A stretch of DNA of 64,000 bases, taken from NCBI RefSeq assembly GCF_041296385.1, contig NW_027183960.1:1969001-2033000 (forward strand), given 5' to 3'. Below are positions 30,234-40,829 of the stretch, piece after piece. The notes beneath the pieces were generated by a model that searched no databases, was not told the origin of the DNA, and saw only the letters and a list, made by a program, of their open reading frames with translations. Each line of letters opens with the position of its first letter. Positions within the stretch are counted from its first letter, which is position 1. Origin of the DNA: Aphelocoma coerulescens (lineage: Eukaryota; Chordata; Aves; Passeriformes; Corvidae). The translations under genes were made by a program, and so were the position numbers.

Positions 30234-32306
30234 GGCTGCGTTCTTCTCAATTTCCGGCGCTGGACAGAACTGAGACATTGAGCTTTGGCTCTCTTTAGTG
30301 TGTGTACTGCACGCATCCAGAGCGCGCTGTGCACAGATTCTCCTCAGCGCTACGTGCAAGCACAGACTTTCTGCTTCGCAGAGCCCAACTGTCCGCCGAA
30401 GCTCTCGCTCAGAGAAATGTGTCAGGAGAGAAGCACTTGCTGGATTAGCCTTACACTGGCCAACAGTTCCAAAGAAGCACCATAGTCTTCTTGCGAGAAA
30501 GGATAATAAAACACATGTATTGTCCCAGCAAAGTTCTCTGTGCTAGCCGAAGCCGAGAATCTTTCCCTTAAGATTAAGACCACAACGCAGACAGCATTTT
30601 GTGCTACTTAACGCTGAGAGGGATAGCCCAGGCGTGTTTCGGCAGAGGCAGAAGCCCGGAGCGTTTCTCTGCCGGCACTGTGCTCTCAGGCGAGAAGTAG
30701 ACGACGCTTCGACTCCGGCTGAATGAAAAGCGCGACATGGTACGAAGAGCATACGAATGAGGGCGCAGAGCACCGAGCTGGTGTGCGCATCGCACAGGCT
30801 GCAAGAAGAAGCGTGGCTGCCGCTCGCTTCTTTGCGGATTCACGTTAGCAGTTGAAAACAAAAGTTCCACTTGCAGCTACTTGTGCTGCTACCTATTTCT
30901 CTTCCAGCTTTCCCTGGGAAGAATTGTGCTGCGAGAGTGAATAACGTGACGGCACGTCTATCTGAGAAGGAAGCTCCCGAGCCGCAGTGTGTTGTGCTCA
31001 GTTTCAAGGCTGCTTGGAGAAGGGGGTACTTGAAGACCGCCTTCTATCTCGACGCGTCCTACTGCGTGTGCTCCAGCTGCATGGACTCTGCAGCATTGAA
31101 GGTGTAGGATACTGCTTCTGGCCAGGTAGTGTGATGAATGGAAACGGCTGCGCCTTACTTTGTGAAGCAGCCAGAGCATTCTCAGCTGAATCTGCTTATG
31201 AAGCAGCTTTTGGCTGGACATTTGAAATTCGGTCCACTGAGTACGTTAACGCGGTGCCCAGCTGCTTCGTTCTTCGCCTTCTGCCGTCTGGACAGAACTG
31301 AAGCCCAGCGATGGCTTTGAGTTTTGCCGCTCTTCAGCATGTGTACTGCACGCATCCGCAGTGTGCTGTGCAAGGATTTTCCTCAGCTCTCCCTCAGCGA
31401 AATGCATCAGGTGAGAAACACTTGCTGGATTAGCCTTTCGCTGGCCATGGCTTTCAGTACAGCACCACAATCTGGGCGACGAGGAGGAGCAAAGAAGAAC
31501 ATCTTTTCGTCTTTGCACGTTCTTCTCTGCGAGACGACTATCCGCGTCATTGCTTCCTGCAAGGCTATATTCTGCGCAGTGGTACTTGAAAGGGAGAAGG
31601 CAGGTGCAGAGAGCACCGCGATCTGACGGCGCTCTGCAGGCTGTAAAGGAAAGAGGGCTGCCACTGGAATGTGTGCAAACACAAGTTTCCACGAGTCGCG
31701 GGCAAGCTCTGGGCGTGCTTGTTGACCTAAAACTGTTCTCTGTGCCCGACATTGCTGAGAATCTTTCCCTTTACATTTGGACGACAAGAAAAGACCGAAA
31801 GTGCTGCTGTATGTCGCTGCGAGAAAAGTGCATAGCCCTGGTGTGTTTCGGAAGGGCAGTCGGCTGGGGCATTTCTCTTCCGGCACCGTGCTCTCCGGGC
31901 GAGAAGTAGACGACGCTTCGACTCCGGCTGAATGAAAAGCGCGACATGGTACGAAGAGCATACGAATGAGGGCGCAGAGCACCGAGCTGGTGTGCGCATC
32001 GCACAGGCTGCAAGAAGAAGCGTGGCTGCCGCTCGCTTCTTTGCGGATTCACGTTAGCAGTTGAAAACAAAAGTTCCACTTGCAGCTACTTGTGCTGCTA
32101 CCTATTTCTCTTCCAGCTTTCCCTGGGAAGAATTGTGCCGAGCTTTATGCTTCGAGATGCAGAGATGACAGTGGTAGATGCAGCGGAGAATGGAAATAAA
32201 GAGTGCAGCGGACAGTTTACAGTGCTTTACGTGAGGCAAAGGAAAAGGTTTGCTCAGCAGTGCTTTTTACTTCTGGAGCATTTTGCTTTGGTAGCACCTG
32301 CTGCAA

Positions 32307-32693
32307 GTGGGCAACGGAGCTGCGAGAGTGAATAACGTGACGGCACGTCTATCTGAGAAGGAAGCTCCCGAGCCGCAGTGTGTTGTGCTCAGTTTCAAGG
32401 CTGCTTGGAGGAGGGGGGTACTTGAAGAACGCCGTCTATCTGGACGCGTCCTACTGCGTGTGCTCCAGCTGCATGGACTCTGCAGCATTGAAGGTGTAAG
32501 AAACTTCTTCTGGCCTGATAGTGTGATAGAGTGCAACGGCTACGCCTTACTTTGTGAACCATCCAGAGCATTCTCAGCTGAATCTGCTTGTGAAGCAGCT
32601 CTTGGCTGGACATTTGAAATTCGGTCCACTGAGTACGTTAACGCGGTGCCCAGCTGCTTCGTTCTTCGCCTTCTGCCGTCTGGACAGAACTGA
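32307..32693 (+). CDS. Hypothetical 128-codon frame, reversed satellite copy
   Basis: Counterpart of the minus frame at 28,812-29,198, same length, sharing the ends MGNGAARVNN and SGQN. Internal differences include GRCSIEGV to GLCSIEGV and several changes around residues 70-90. Unknown function, if any. Confidence 0.2.
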   Translation: MGNGAARVNNVTARLSEKEAPEPQCVVLSFKAAWRRGVLEERRLSGRVLLRVLQLHGLCSIEGVRNFFWPDSVIECNGYALLCEPSRAFSAESACEAALGWTFEIRSTEYVNAVPSCFVLRLLPSGQN

Positions 32694-33047
32694 AGCCCAG
32701 CGATTGCTTTTAGCTGTGGCTCTCTTCAGCATGTGTACTGCACGCATCCGCAGTGTGCTGTGCAAGGATTTTCCTCAGCTCTCCCTCAGCGAAATGCATC
32801 AGGTGAGAAACACTTGCTGGATTAGCCTTTCGCTGGCCAAGGCTTTTAATACAGCACCACAATATGGGCGACGAGGAGAAAGGAAGAACATCTTTTCGTC
32901 CTGGCACGTTCTTCTGAGCGACATGACTATCCGCGTGTTTGCTTCCTGCAAAGCTGTATTGTGCGCGGCGGTATTGGAACTGAGAAGGCAGGTGCAGAGA
33001 GCACCGGGATCTGACGGCGTTCTGCAGCCTGTAAAGGAAAGACGGCT

Positions 33048-35334
33048 ACCACTTGAATGTGGTGCAAACACAAGTTTCCACGCGTCGAGGGCAAGCTCTG
33101 GGCGTGCTGGTTGACCTAAAACTGTTCTCTGGGCGGGACATAGCAGAGAATCTTTCCCTTTACATTTGGACGACAAGAAAGACCGAAAGTGCTGCTGTAT
33201 GTCGCTGCGAGGGAAAGTGCATAGACCAGGCGTGTGTCGGCAGAAGCAGTCGGCTGGGGCATTTCGCTGCCGGCACCGTGCTCTCTGGGCGAGAAGTAGA
33301 CGACGCTTCGACTCCGGCTGAATGAAAGAGCGACATGGGTACTAAAGAGGCCGAACGAAGGCGCAGAGCACCGGACTCGTGTCCGCAGCGTACAAACTGA
33401 GAAAGGAGCGTGGCTAGCACTCGCCTGCCTGCCCAATTCACGTTAGCATTGAGAAGGAGGAAGTTCAACGACAACTACTTCCTTGTGCTACTACTTATCC
33501 CTCTTCCAACCATCCCCAAAACCACTGGCGCTTAACTTTAGGCTTCGAGATGCAGCAAACACAGTGGTCGCTTCCAAGGAGAGGGGAAGTAGAGAGTGCA
33601 GCGGGGAGTTTAGGTGGCTTTACGTAAGGCAAGGGGAAGGTGCAGCCCAGCATTGGCTTTTTCTTCTAGTTCTTTTCTTCAGGAGAGCAGCTAGCAAGCA
33701 GGCTGCGAGAGGCAACAATGGGATGGCTCGTCTGTCGGAGAAGCCGCAGTCTACAGTGCTGCAGACTGCTGTGCACAGTTTTAATGCTGCTGTAAGTACA
33801 CGGTACTTTTGGAACGTCTTCTCTCCTGACTCTCCCATCTCTGGGAGCTCTAGCTGCTTGAACCTGGCCACACTGAAGGTGTGTGGACGTGGTCGCGCTG
33901 CGAGTATCAAGTCTTCCAGAGAAGAGGGATAGTCAAGAAATGCTTTCTCACCTGGCCTATCTCTCAGTCCGAACTGTGGCTTCAAACGCTGCGCTGCAAG
34001 GGTGGACTTACCCACTTGGAGAGAATGTGATGATGCTCTAGATATAGTTGCGAAGGAAAGTGCTGCTCACTGGAATGTTTCGCCTAGTTCACAGACTTTA
34101 AAAGGACTAGGAAGGCCAACGCCTTGTTTTAGCACTTGTTCTCTGCGTGCAGCTGCTGGATGTTTGGAAGGGCTTTGGGATCCGCCAGAGGTGGAGGGTA
34201 GGATGCTACAGAGAGCTTGAAGGAAAGTGCCTATCTCCAGGGCCTTTGATGCAGTTCAGCGGGTGCGAGTGGCATGTTGAGCATGTTCATGATGGCACAG
34301 AAAAGGTTCTGAAAGAAAGAGGCCGTGCTGAAACTGCCTTTACTTTTGCCGCGTAGAAACTGCTCAGCCAACAATGAAAAGATTCGTCTTGCTTCCCCCC
34401 TACGCGCAGGGTTACATCCTTTTATGTCTCCAAGAGGCAGGATGCACAGCGGAGCTCTTCCACCAACTGCTTCCACACGACTGGGGCCGCGCCAGCCAAG
34501 CGCTTTTTGCCGGGCACTGTCAGCGCTCATGGAAACAACCACACGACGGCGCTGCAGACTTGCAAAAGAAGGCCAAGCACCTGGCCCAGCTCGAAACCAC
34601 CCCAAGGGCAGACAGAGGCAACTTGCAAACGGCCCTGCACTCAAATCAACGGTGTCAGGACAAAAAGGTTGCCCTCATCTTCCCCTTCCAAGAGCACACT
34701 CTTCTTTACACCACACCTCTTTGGCCCATACAAATCTTTTCCCTCTCGCAGATTCCGCCCACCAACTTGAAACCATCTGGCAAAAACAGGGCTCAAAACA
34801 GTGCCAGCTGAGGAAGATCTTGCTGCCTACAACTTCACCTGCACCCCTCAAACTAGCAGCACACACGCTGTTCTCAGCACTCTCCTTCTCAGCTCTAGGT
34901 ACCATCCTAAGCCTTCCCTCTCCCAGAGTCAGGATCCAAAGGCAACGGCACCAGGGACTGCTCACACACTGAAGGCACCAGGACAAATAGCTTAAGAGCT
35001 TGGCCTTTGCATTCCCACTGACAGCTCAACAGCTCGAACCCAGAGAGAGCTCTGCCTGTTGGGAAAAGCCTTTAAAATCCCTAGGAGTACCTGATGTGCA
35101 CATCCAAACCTGCCTTCCTTGCCAAAGAGAGCAACTACAAGCCCATCTCCAAAGAAACGGCATCCCCTCCTCCAAAATACAACACATCCAGCGACTGATC
35201 CGCCTCCAGTATTGAATATGTCCAACAATTGCCCCTACACGCACAGGGGCCAGAAGAGAAATGTCTTGCTGGACTATTCCTCCCCACAGTACCTTAACAT
35301 CTGCTCCAGCAACACTGGCACTATGTCCTTGCCT
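33048..35334. other. Right-arm inner region, satellite end and unassigned frames
   Basis: Mirror of 26,116-28,400. Holds the 149-codon + frame 33,483-33,932 and the 215-codon + frame 34,325-34,972, neither with a recognisable domain. The first 700 bp is satellite family. Confidence 0.5.
34325..34972 (+). CDS. Hypothetical 215-codon frame (right arm)
   Basis: Mirror of the minus frame at 26,476-27,123, with RRNC in place of LRNC near residue 10. No domain found; probably chance. Confidence 0.12.
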   Translation: MLKLPLLLPRRNCSANNEKIRLASPLRAGLHPFMSPRGRMHSGALPPTASTRLGPRQPSAFCRALSALMETTTRRRCRLAKEGQAPGPARNHPKGRQRQLANGPALKSTVSGQKGCPHLPLPRAHSSLHHTSLAHTNLFPLADSAHQLETIWQKQGSKQCQLRKILLPTTSPAPLKLAAHTLFSALSFSALGTILSLPSPRVRIQRQRHQGLLTH

Positions 35335-36318
35335 TCCCAAGGAAAGGCACTCCGAGTCTCTTGGCCTTGCCTTGTCTAGTTCTTCTTAAGGTACCCTTGC
35401 TCTGCTTCCTTTGCCTGCGTCTGCCTTGCCTCGCACTGCCTACAACTTGCTGGCTTTGCTTTGCCCGGCCTACCACTCTTTCCCTTGCCTTCCATGCAGG
35501 CAAGGCGCTGCAAACCGAGTGCAGGCAATTGTGGGCAAGTCAAGGGAGAGGTAGGCAAGGCCAGAGCAGTGAGGGGAAAGCAAATGGACTGGTAGGCAAG
35601 AGAAGGCCCAGAAGTTAGAGGCAAGGCTGGCTGTAGGAAGGAAGGGCCACTGATGGGAAGGCCAGGCAGAAACAGGAAGGGCTCAGCAAGCCAAGGCCCT
35701 GGAGGAAAACAGTAGGCAGGTCATGTGCGGGGCAGGGCCCTGCAAAGGAATGCAAGGCTCCAGAGGGCTAGCAGGGCAAGGCAAGGCAAGTGTTGTGTTG
35801 CCAAGGCAAGGCCAGGCAAGGCAGGTGAGAAGTACATTCAAGGACTGCTGGTGCACAAAAGTGGCCAGGACCAAGTGCTCTGTGTGGCCTTGATCCCGCG
35901 TGGGTCATCTCTCCTCTGTACCTAAAAGACTTGAGCTACCTGCCTTCCCTTGTATGCAAAAGAACTCTCTTTCTGGTCCCCGAGCTCAAGGGCAAAATGT
36001 GAATTGCCCCTCCAAGGTTCAAGACATGCAAGGATTGCTCCCAGACAAAGGCTGCCCACAGAGATGAGTGTGGCAACATGCGTCCTCCCCTGGTCTTCCT
36101 CTCATGGGATCCTGAAACACCGGAGATGCTTGAGAGCTTTGAGATTCCTCAGAGGAGCAGAAAGGGCAGGGCAAGGCCCAGAAATGTCATTGAAAAGGGG
36201 TGTTGAATTCCAGGTGGGGGAGGGGTGAGCAAGGTCATGCAAGGCAAGGGAGGGGTTCAAGGGCAAGGCAAGGCAAGTGGTGGCTTTGCGAGGCGAGGCA
36301 AGGCAATGAGGGTCCTAG
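35335..36318. repeat. CCTTG/CAAGG satellite with strand switch (right arm)
   Basis: Mirror of 25,130-26,115. The orientation switch lies near 35,490 (CTTGCCTTCCATGCAGGCAAGG). Single-base differences from the left arm occur about once per 100-200 bp in this stretch, visible for example at 35,430 and 35,725-35,760. Confidence 0.8.
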
Positions 36319-36695
36319 AAGGAAAAGGAAAGGTGAGGCCAGACCTAGACGAATGTGAAAGGAAGTCAGGTGGGGGGTGGGTGAGCAAGTCAGTGCAAGG
36401 CAGGGGAGAAAAGGCAGGTTGAGGGAAGGCTACAGAGGGGGCAGCAAGGAAATGCAAGGCATGGGGAAGCATGCGAGGAGTGGGTGCTGCCAGCCGGTGG
36501 GGATGGCAGGGGCGGGGCCACTGCAAGTAGCATGGTGGGGATGTGGAGGGGGTGTTAGTGTGCGGGAGGTGTGTGTGTGTGTGTGTGTGTGCAGTGGAGT
36601 GCAGGGTAAGTGCAGGTGTGTGTGTGCGTATACGGGGGTTTTGTGCCAGGTGCTGTGCCGGGGAGAGCCGTTCCACCGCAAGGAAGGTGTGGGCG
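36319..36695. repeat. TG-microsatellite region (right arm)
   Basis: A (GT)n run at about 36,570-36,592 and a shorter TGTGTGTG near 36,618, ending at the ERV-B 5' LTR. It is the mirror of the left-arm CA region. Confidence 0.85.
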
Positions 36696-37136
36696 TGAAA
36701 GGAGTAAGATAGATGTGTCTTTACAAAGAGACCGTGTGAATCTCTCCTTAGACAAGGCTAGGAATTTACAGGGGGGGAAGTAACAGAAGAAAGTATTCGT
36801 TCTAGAAACTGTTACTAATCAACAGAGACTGTTGCTCAGCCAAGGCCCTGCTAAATTCCTGAACCTAGAGCAAGGCAGCAAAGACTTCCTAGCATTAGGA
36901 ATAGTTTGGTTTTCTTCCTTTTCCATTCCAAAAGGGGAGTGCATATTAGAGGGGGGCATAGAGTAGGCAGTTCCGGAAGTCTGTAATTCCCGAGTACCTC
37001 AGAGGGTGCTGTTGCCAGGAACTTAGCATCAGAAGGGAGCTGCATCCCGCAATCATTTGAGAGACTCCATGGCAAAAGCCCCATGGCCTCTCCCTGGAGT
37101 TGAAGAATGTTACAGGACTCCTCTGTCTCCTTTTTG
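36696..37136 (+). repeat. ERV-B 5' LTR, truncated after U3 (right arm)
   Basis: Begins TGAAAGGAGTAAG. It matches 40,338-40,799 through CTGTCTCCTTTT, then switches to internal text (GGTGGATGAAG) with no TATA, R, U5 or primer site. The deletion breakpoint is therefore inside the LTR. Confidence 0.82.
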
Positions 37137-37459
37137 GTGGATGAAGAAACTCAGAAAGCCACACTTCTGCCAGAACTCTCCAAGATGCCCCCTTTGCTCC
37201 CCGTGACTCCATCACTGCCCAGGAAGCTGTCTTTTCTACCGCAGCAGTTTGACATACAGTTAAAAGTCGTGTGGCAGAGAAAAAAGGCAAGAATTGGTTT
37301 CCAAGGGATGGCAAACAAGAGATACCAGAACCTTTGGCCCTACCAATATTAAAGCAACTCCATTAAGAGAGTTCTTGCACTTCCTGAGGATTGGCAGAAG
37401 CCTATCTCATGATGTATGTTGCTGGGGGTCTTTTTAGACTGGCAAAAGGAGCTGTTGAA

Positions 37460-38165
37460 GGTTGCTTGATCTGTGCTAAAGCCAACAGCCAAGTTACAAA
37501 GTAACTTGCTAGAGGAGGGAGGCCTTGGGCTGCATGGCCCTTCCAAAGATGCCAGGTGGATTTTCTGGAGATGCCCCAAGTGGCAAGGCTTAATATCTTC
37601 TGGTAATCGTATGTCAGCTAGCAAGGTGGCCAGAAGTATTTCCAACTACTTCAGTAATGACAGGATCAGTTCTTAAGGCATTTTTGGAACAAATCATTCC
37701 AAGATACAGCATTGTAGAAGCAATAGATTCAGATAGGGGAACTCATTTTGCAGGAAAGATCCTTCAAGGGGTTTTGGCTTCTTTAGGAACACAATGGAAC
37801 CTCCATAGGCCCTGGCACCCCCAGAGCTCGGCTCGGGTAGAAAACAATGAAGAGAGAAATAAACACCTTTTGAAGCTGGTAATAGAAACCAAGATGCCAT
37901 GGGTAGGGCTTTGGACATTGGCTTTGGTGAGAATGAGGGCCCAAGCCAGAAGAGAGATTCAGTTATCTCCCTTTCAATCGTTGTTTGCAATTGCCCTGGT
38001 AAGTCTCCACCCAGTGGGGGGGGGTAGAGGCAAGTGATGCATTTTTAAAACCATCTGTGGCCAGGATCCTGCTTCTTGTGAAACCCCTTCAACAGGAAAC
38101 TCAGCTGGTGCAAGCCCGGCCTTTGGACTTTGCTGCTTTTAACATCCAACCAGGAGATTGAGTCC
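37460..38165 (+). pseudogene. ERV-B pol remnant, integrase (right arm)
   Basis: The + frame at 37,657-38,037 (126 codons) has EQIIPRY, DSDRGTHFAGK and HPQSSARVE; a G-run at about 38,020 then shifts the frame, so the C-terminal part continues in another one. In the L arms the run length differs and the frame runs 168-169 codons. The first catalytic aspartate region upstream is unreadable. Confidence 0.82.
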
Positions 38166-38639
38166 TAATTAAGGAGTAGAAAGAAGCGCCAGTGCTGGTG
38201 AAATGGCGTGGCCCATTCCAAGTGTCACTGACGACAGAAAACAGCCGTCAAGTAAGCTGAACACAGGTGAACCCGTCACTCTCGGGTCAAGGTCTCTGAA
38301 GCCTCGGAGATTTGCACATCTCAGCTGGAGGAGAAGGCCGGGAGGCCGTGACTGACACTCTGCAGGAGTGGGCCGGAGCAGTAGGCAGTGCTTCGACATC
38401 GGAAGAAGCCCCGCAGTCCTACCTTCAGACCGTCTGCTGAAATAGACTGTATAGGCATCCCTCCTCTAGAATCTCCACTCACTTGGGGGCTAATACTTGT
38501 GGCCATTTTGTTACGTTAAGTGGTTTCTGTGTCTTCAATTGCCACAGGTGCTGCAGAAGACAACGGGAAAATTAGACTAGCTAATTAGATGACACTATTA
38601 AAACATTTTCCTTACTAATTCTACTTTGATATGGTTAGC

Positions 38640-40194
38640 TGAGTTTAGGCCAGGAGTGGGAGAATCAATTTGCAGCCTTAGGAGAAGAAGTAGCAAAAGT
38701 TTTTAACCTTAGCAATTGCTGGCTCTGTGGAGGGCCAGGAGGATCTGAAGAGTGGCCATAGTTGGCTAGCCCAGCTGAACCTAAATGGTGGGTCAATGTG
38801 AGGGCCACAGTGGGATGGGATTTGGGGCCAAAGAAGGAAGTTCATGGCCACTTCATTCTTCTCCAACAGGCACTTATTGCCTAAATAGGATAGGGCGTGT
38901 CTATGTAGGAAAAGGCAATTGTCAATTGACTTTCCCTCTGGGCTTGAACAACTGGGTTTGGACCCCCAATTGCCCTCCTTCCAATTGTTCCAAATATCAA
39001 GGCAAATGCAATCAAATACCTGTTCGGCTCACTAACAGTAGCTGCGTAAGGCGTTCTTATCACACTTACCAAAAATATTTGGAAGCCTGTAAAGCAATGG
39101 GGAGGGACAAGGGGGTTTTTTGACCACCTGTTTTTGAGCAGTCCCCACAAAAATTCCACAAGTAGAAGACATGTTGTTTGTGATTATCAGTGGGAATGGC
39201 CACACCGGATTGGAACTCAAAGCCTTTTAGTGAGTTCTGCTCCAAATCCAACCAAGCAGCTTGCAGATGTAAATGTAGGTGGGAACCCTGTGCGGGAGCT
39301 TGGAAATGCAAATGCTGGGACCCTTATGGTGGGGCAACTCTTGTTGGAGGACCGTTAGGCCCGGGAATCCTGCTGTATTTTGAGCCACCAATTGATGACC
39401 ATGGGTAGGTTCCTTTGCTAATGGAACACGGGCTTTGAAAGGACAGTATTGGATTTGTGGCCAACATGCTTAGCTCAGGTTACCTCCAAACTGGTCAGGG
39501 ATATGGTATATTTAGTAGACTGTTGTTCTTTTTGCTACTACAAGTTCTGGGAAATCGCTTAGGAATCAAAATCTGTGATGATTTAATTAGAGAAAAGCAG
39601 TCAGCTGATGCAGCCCTGGCTGGAGGGAGCACCCCAAAACGGGGAAATGATGAACGGCCAACAGAACAAGTTACCCAACACGATGGACCAGCCCCTTGGA
39701 AACCTAAGGAATTAATCCCAGATGCCTGGGAACCCATTTATCATTTGAAGGAGATAATTAGGTTACAAGCTGTCTCGGAAATAATTACCAACCAGCCAGC
39801 CACAGCGCTTGACCTTTTTGCTGAGCAACCCACTTAAATGAGGAAAGCGGTATTTCAACATTGGATGGTATTAGATTATCTGTTGGCAGAAGAAGGAGGA
39901 GTTTGTGGGAAATTAAATGACTCGAGCTGCTGTTTGCAAGCAGATGACAGCGGAAAAGTGGTCAAACAAATAACAAAGGAAATAACGTCAGCTCGTGGAC
40001 CTGTCCAAATGTTGAAAGGATGGGGATGGGACATGTTTTCATGGTTAACTGGCCAGCTCTGGGCTAAATGAATACGATTCCTCCTCTTACATGCTATAGC
40101 AACTCTCATCTTTTTACCATGTGTGACACCATGCTGGCGGCAGCTCTTTCAGCAGGTGCTCAAGGGGATGCCGCTAGCAGCCATGCCTACCTGA
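38640..40194 (+). pseudogene. ERV-B env remnant (right arm)
   Basis: SU starts with no visible signal peptide; CWLCGG lies near 38,720. A 112-codon stretch (38,785-39,123) is rich in N-x-S/T and cysteines. The unusual segment CRCKCRWEPC is near 39,270. TM is in frame 1 from 39,457, with TAA 39,835, C-x7-CC near 39,915 and TGA 40,069 before the anchor; the tail ends TGA 40,192. R0 (1-984) is the same text. Confidence 0.85.
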
Positions 40195-40337
40195 TCCAGA
40201 AATGACTACAAAAGGACAGAAAAGGATGTCACTGCAAATAATAGCAAAACCCAAGAAGACTCCAGAAGAAAAAAATTAAATCCATGGTAATTAAGGTTTG
40301 TAAAGACAAATACAGAGCAAATAAAAAGAGGAGGGAT

Positions 40338-40799
40338 TAAAAGGAATGAGATGGATGAGTCTTTACAAAGAGACCGTGTGAATCGGCCTGTAGACAAGGC
40401 TAGGAAGTTATGGCTAGTGAAGTAACAGAAGAAACTAGGAGTTCTCTAGAACTGTTACTAATCATCAGAGACTGTTGATTAATCAAGGCCGTGTTAAATT
40501 CCTGAACCTAGAGCAAGGCAACAAAGACTTAAGAGCATTAGGAATGGGGTTCTTTTCTTTCTTCTCGATGCCAAGAGGGGGGTGCATATTAGAGGGGGGC
40601 GCATAGAGTAGGCAGTTCCGGAAGTCTGTATCTCCCGAATACCTCAGCCAGTGGGGAAAAGGAAGAGGGTGCTGTGGCCGGGAACTTGGCATCAAAAGGG
40701 GGCTGCATCCCGCAACCGTTTGACAGACGCCATGGGAAAAGCCCCATGGACTCTCCCTGTAGTCGAAGAATGTTGCAGGACTCCTCTGTCTCCTTTTCG
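40338..40799 (+). repeat. ERV-B 3' LTR U3 (right arm)
   Basis: As in the R0 arm: preceded by the polypurine tract at 40,319-40,337, followed by TATAAA at 40,802-40,807 and then the CpG island. Confidence 0.82.
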
Positions 40800-40829
40800 G
40801 ATATAAACCTCAGGCATCGTGGATTAATT

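Larger units (their letters stand above)
28401..33047. repeat. Central block C: inverted and direct 1.2-1.45-kb satellite repeats
   Basis: The shared landmark (GAGAAGTAGACGACGCTTCG or its complement) occurs on minus at about 28,137 and 29,583 (spacing about 1,446) and on + at 30,692, 31,901 and 33,291 (spacings 1,209 and 1,390). The copies differ from one another by roughly 10% and by indels. Example: the copy at 30,935 lacks about 185 bp that are present at 32,140-32,323. Two forward against three reversed copies make the block asymmetric. CpG dinucleotides are frequent. I recognise no known element; this is a complex satellite. Confidence 0.85.
1..39210. repeat. 39,210-bp tandem amplicon unit, copy 1
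   Basis: Every landmark in 1-24,790 recurs 39,206-39,215 bp downstream in the same order and orientation. The offset starts at exactly 39,210 and drifts only at small indels: a 4-bp loss in the 5' LTR of the second ERV-A, a 3-bp gain in env of the second copy, and short C-run and 2-bp differences near 23.4 and 24.1 kb. The parts add up exactly: outer spacer 5,553 + left outer arm 709 + ERV-A 10,093 + left inner arm 8,725 + central block 4,647 + right arm 9,483 = 39,210. The phase of the unit is arbitrary because the array continues past both window ends. More copies probably exist; that is inference. Confidence 0.97.
36696..40799 (+). mobile_element. ERV-B provirus, complete extent of the deleted copy (right arm)
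   Basis: 5' LTR U3 (36,696-37,136), about 0.3 kb of unassigned internal text, integrase remnant, env remnant, polypurine tract, 3' LTR U3 (40,338-40,799). About 4.1 kb in all, so gag, protease, RT and the primer site are gone. Its integrase and TM are related to ERV-A (shared [19 protein letters not shown]) but clearly a separate lineage. The LTRs differ much more than those of ERV-A, consistent with greater age. Confidence 0.9.

Noticed and set aside
27780..33600. CRISPR-like or rDNA-like array in the centre
   Set aside because: Repeats are over 1 kb, diverged, in both orientations and without regular short spacers or rRNA-like text.
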